Positions 49,540-50,052 of a stretch of 50,052 bases of DNA are shown piece after piece. Position 1 is the stretch's first letter. Each line of letters begins with the position of its first letter. The stretch covers positions 1 through 50,052 of IMG/VR virus record IMGVR_UViG_3300025941_000034; one strand, written 5' to 3'. This DNA comes from a virus. The notes below the pieces were generated by a model that saw only the letters and a list, made by a program, of their open reading frames with translations, was not told the origin of the DNA and did not search any database. The position numbers and the translations under genes are program-made.

Positions 49540-49839
49540 ATGAAGAAAATTTGGTTGAGCATTGGATTAGTAGCAGCTTTAGTTGCAGGCAACTTAGGTA
49601 TCTATTTATTCAATACACATGCTAAGCCACATGTCCCTACGGTGACTGAGCGAGTTGAGCAAGTCCTGCCTCGGATTGTGGAGAAGAACCCTACTACTAA
49701 GAAATTGGATCGTTACTGTGCGTCTGTCAAAGATTGGGCAGATAAGTATGGTAAGGATCAAATCTTAGTTCAAGCTAAAGCACACCAATATTCCAAGCGT
49801 CAGTTCCGTGAACTTGGTAAGTGCATGGAGAAATTCTAA
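49540..49839 (+). CDS. Exported or membrane-anchored small protein
   Basis: The 99-residue protein has an N-terminal basic and hydrophobic segment (KKIWLSIGLVAALVAGNLGIYLF) that could be a signal anchor, then a charged helical domain with two Cys (CASVKDWADKYGKDQ and KCMEKF). Its stop overlaps the next gene's start by TAATG. Confidence 0.68.
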   Translation: MKKIWLSIGLVAALVAGNLGIYLFNTHAKPHVPTVTERVEQVLPRIVEKNPTTKKLDRYCASVKDWADKYGKDQILVQAKAHQYSKRQFRELGKCMEKF

Positions 49840-50052
49840 TGGTTGAGTATGTTGGAAGTGCTCCTCCGGGGCAATATGAAACTGTCGCAGCTGGTCAGTC
49901 TGACCAAGTCTTAGGCGGTAATGGTAATGCCGGAGACTTCTTAGATAACGTAACTATTATCGCAGCTACGACTACGCCTGGTGCAGTAACCATTAAAGAT
50001 GGTTCTACTACTGTCTACAGTTCACCGGCTGGCACAGCTACAGTTCTACCCT
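49839..50052 (+). CDS. Small structural-type protein, N-terminal part (continues at base 1)
   Basis: The TAATG-coupled start opens a frame (VEYVGSAPPGQYETVAAG...) that runs off the window and continues at bases 1-247, because the last 146 bases repeat the first. The joined protein has about 117 residues. I place it tentatively among virion-associated small proteins. Confidence 0.75.
   Translation, partial: MVEYVGSAPPGQYETVAAGQSDQVLGGNGNAGDFLDNVTIIAATTTPGAVTIKDGSTTVYSSPAGTATVLP
49907..50052. repeat. Right copy of 146-bp end overlap
   Basis: Same as bases 1-146 except C at 50033 for T at 127. See the left copy. It shows that the genome closes at about 49,906 unique bases. Confidence 0.9.

Noticed and set aside
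1-50052. CRISPR array or insertion sequence
   Set aside because: No regularly spaced identical repeats, transposase or terminal inverted repeats were seen.

Overview
This window looks like one complete, circularly closed genome of a T7-like tailed phage (podovirus layout), about 49.9 kb unique. The last 146 bases repeat the first 146 with one silent difference, and the window edge cuts a gene, so the ends are arbitrary. I see no integrase or repressor. The host is probably an alphaproteobacterium, perhaps a rhizobial relative. That rests only on a secreted Cys-rich protein of a type I associate with those bacteria, and on ordinary sigma70 promoter sequences.

The plus-strand arm runs from about 43.2 kb through the window edge to 22.06 kb. 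It carries, in order, small accessory genes, a cluster of fibre-like and beta-repeat structural proteins (44.7-48.9 kb), small basic and membrane proteins, large terminase, portal, scaffold, major capsid protein, decoration-like proteins, a collagen-like fibre, a lysis cassette (GH108 endolysin plus three small membrane proteins), tail tubular proteins A and B, and three internal virion or ejection proteins. Most genes are joined by TAATG or ATGA overlaps. The arm ends at a strong bidirectional terminator near 22.1 kb.

The minus-strand arm runs from 43.97 kb down to 22.15 kb and holds DNA metabolism: family A DNA polymerase with 3'-5' exonuclease, primase-helicase, SSB, PD-(D/E)XK exonuclease, T7 endonuclease I-type resolvase and uracil-DNA glycosylase. 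It also has a gamma-glutamylcyclotransferase-like protein, a SLOG/DUF2493 protein, a tRNA-Leu, and very many small overlapping genes, often membrane or zinc-ribbon proteins. No phage RNA polymerase is visible, so host RNA polymerase is presumably used throughout.

Three regions stand out. (1) A 1.5 kb gene-poor, highly structured RNA locus at 25.65-27.15 kb (minus strand) contains a tRNA whose 3' half lies before its 5' half, several other T-arm-like hairpins, and split group I intron-like pairings. It may be a natural permuted intron-exon tRNA locus. (2) A regulatory element occurs three times (31.1, 40.2 and 43.35 kb) with a conserved stem that shows compensatory changes and a fixed 16-nt loop. 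(3) A repeat-rich noncoding region at 42.76-43.40 kb carries a perfect consensus sigma70 promoter with embedded palindromes and is a candidate control region or origin.
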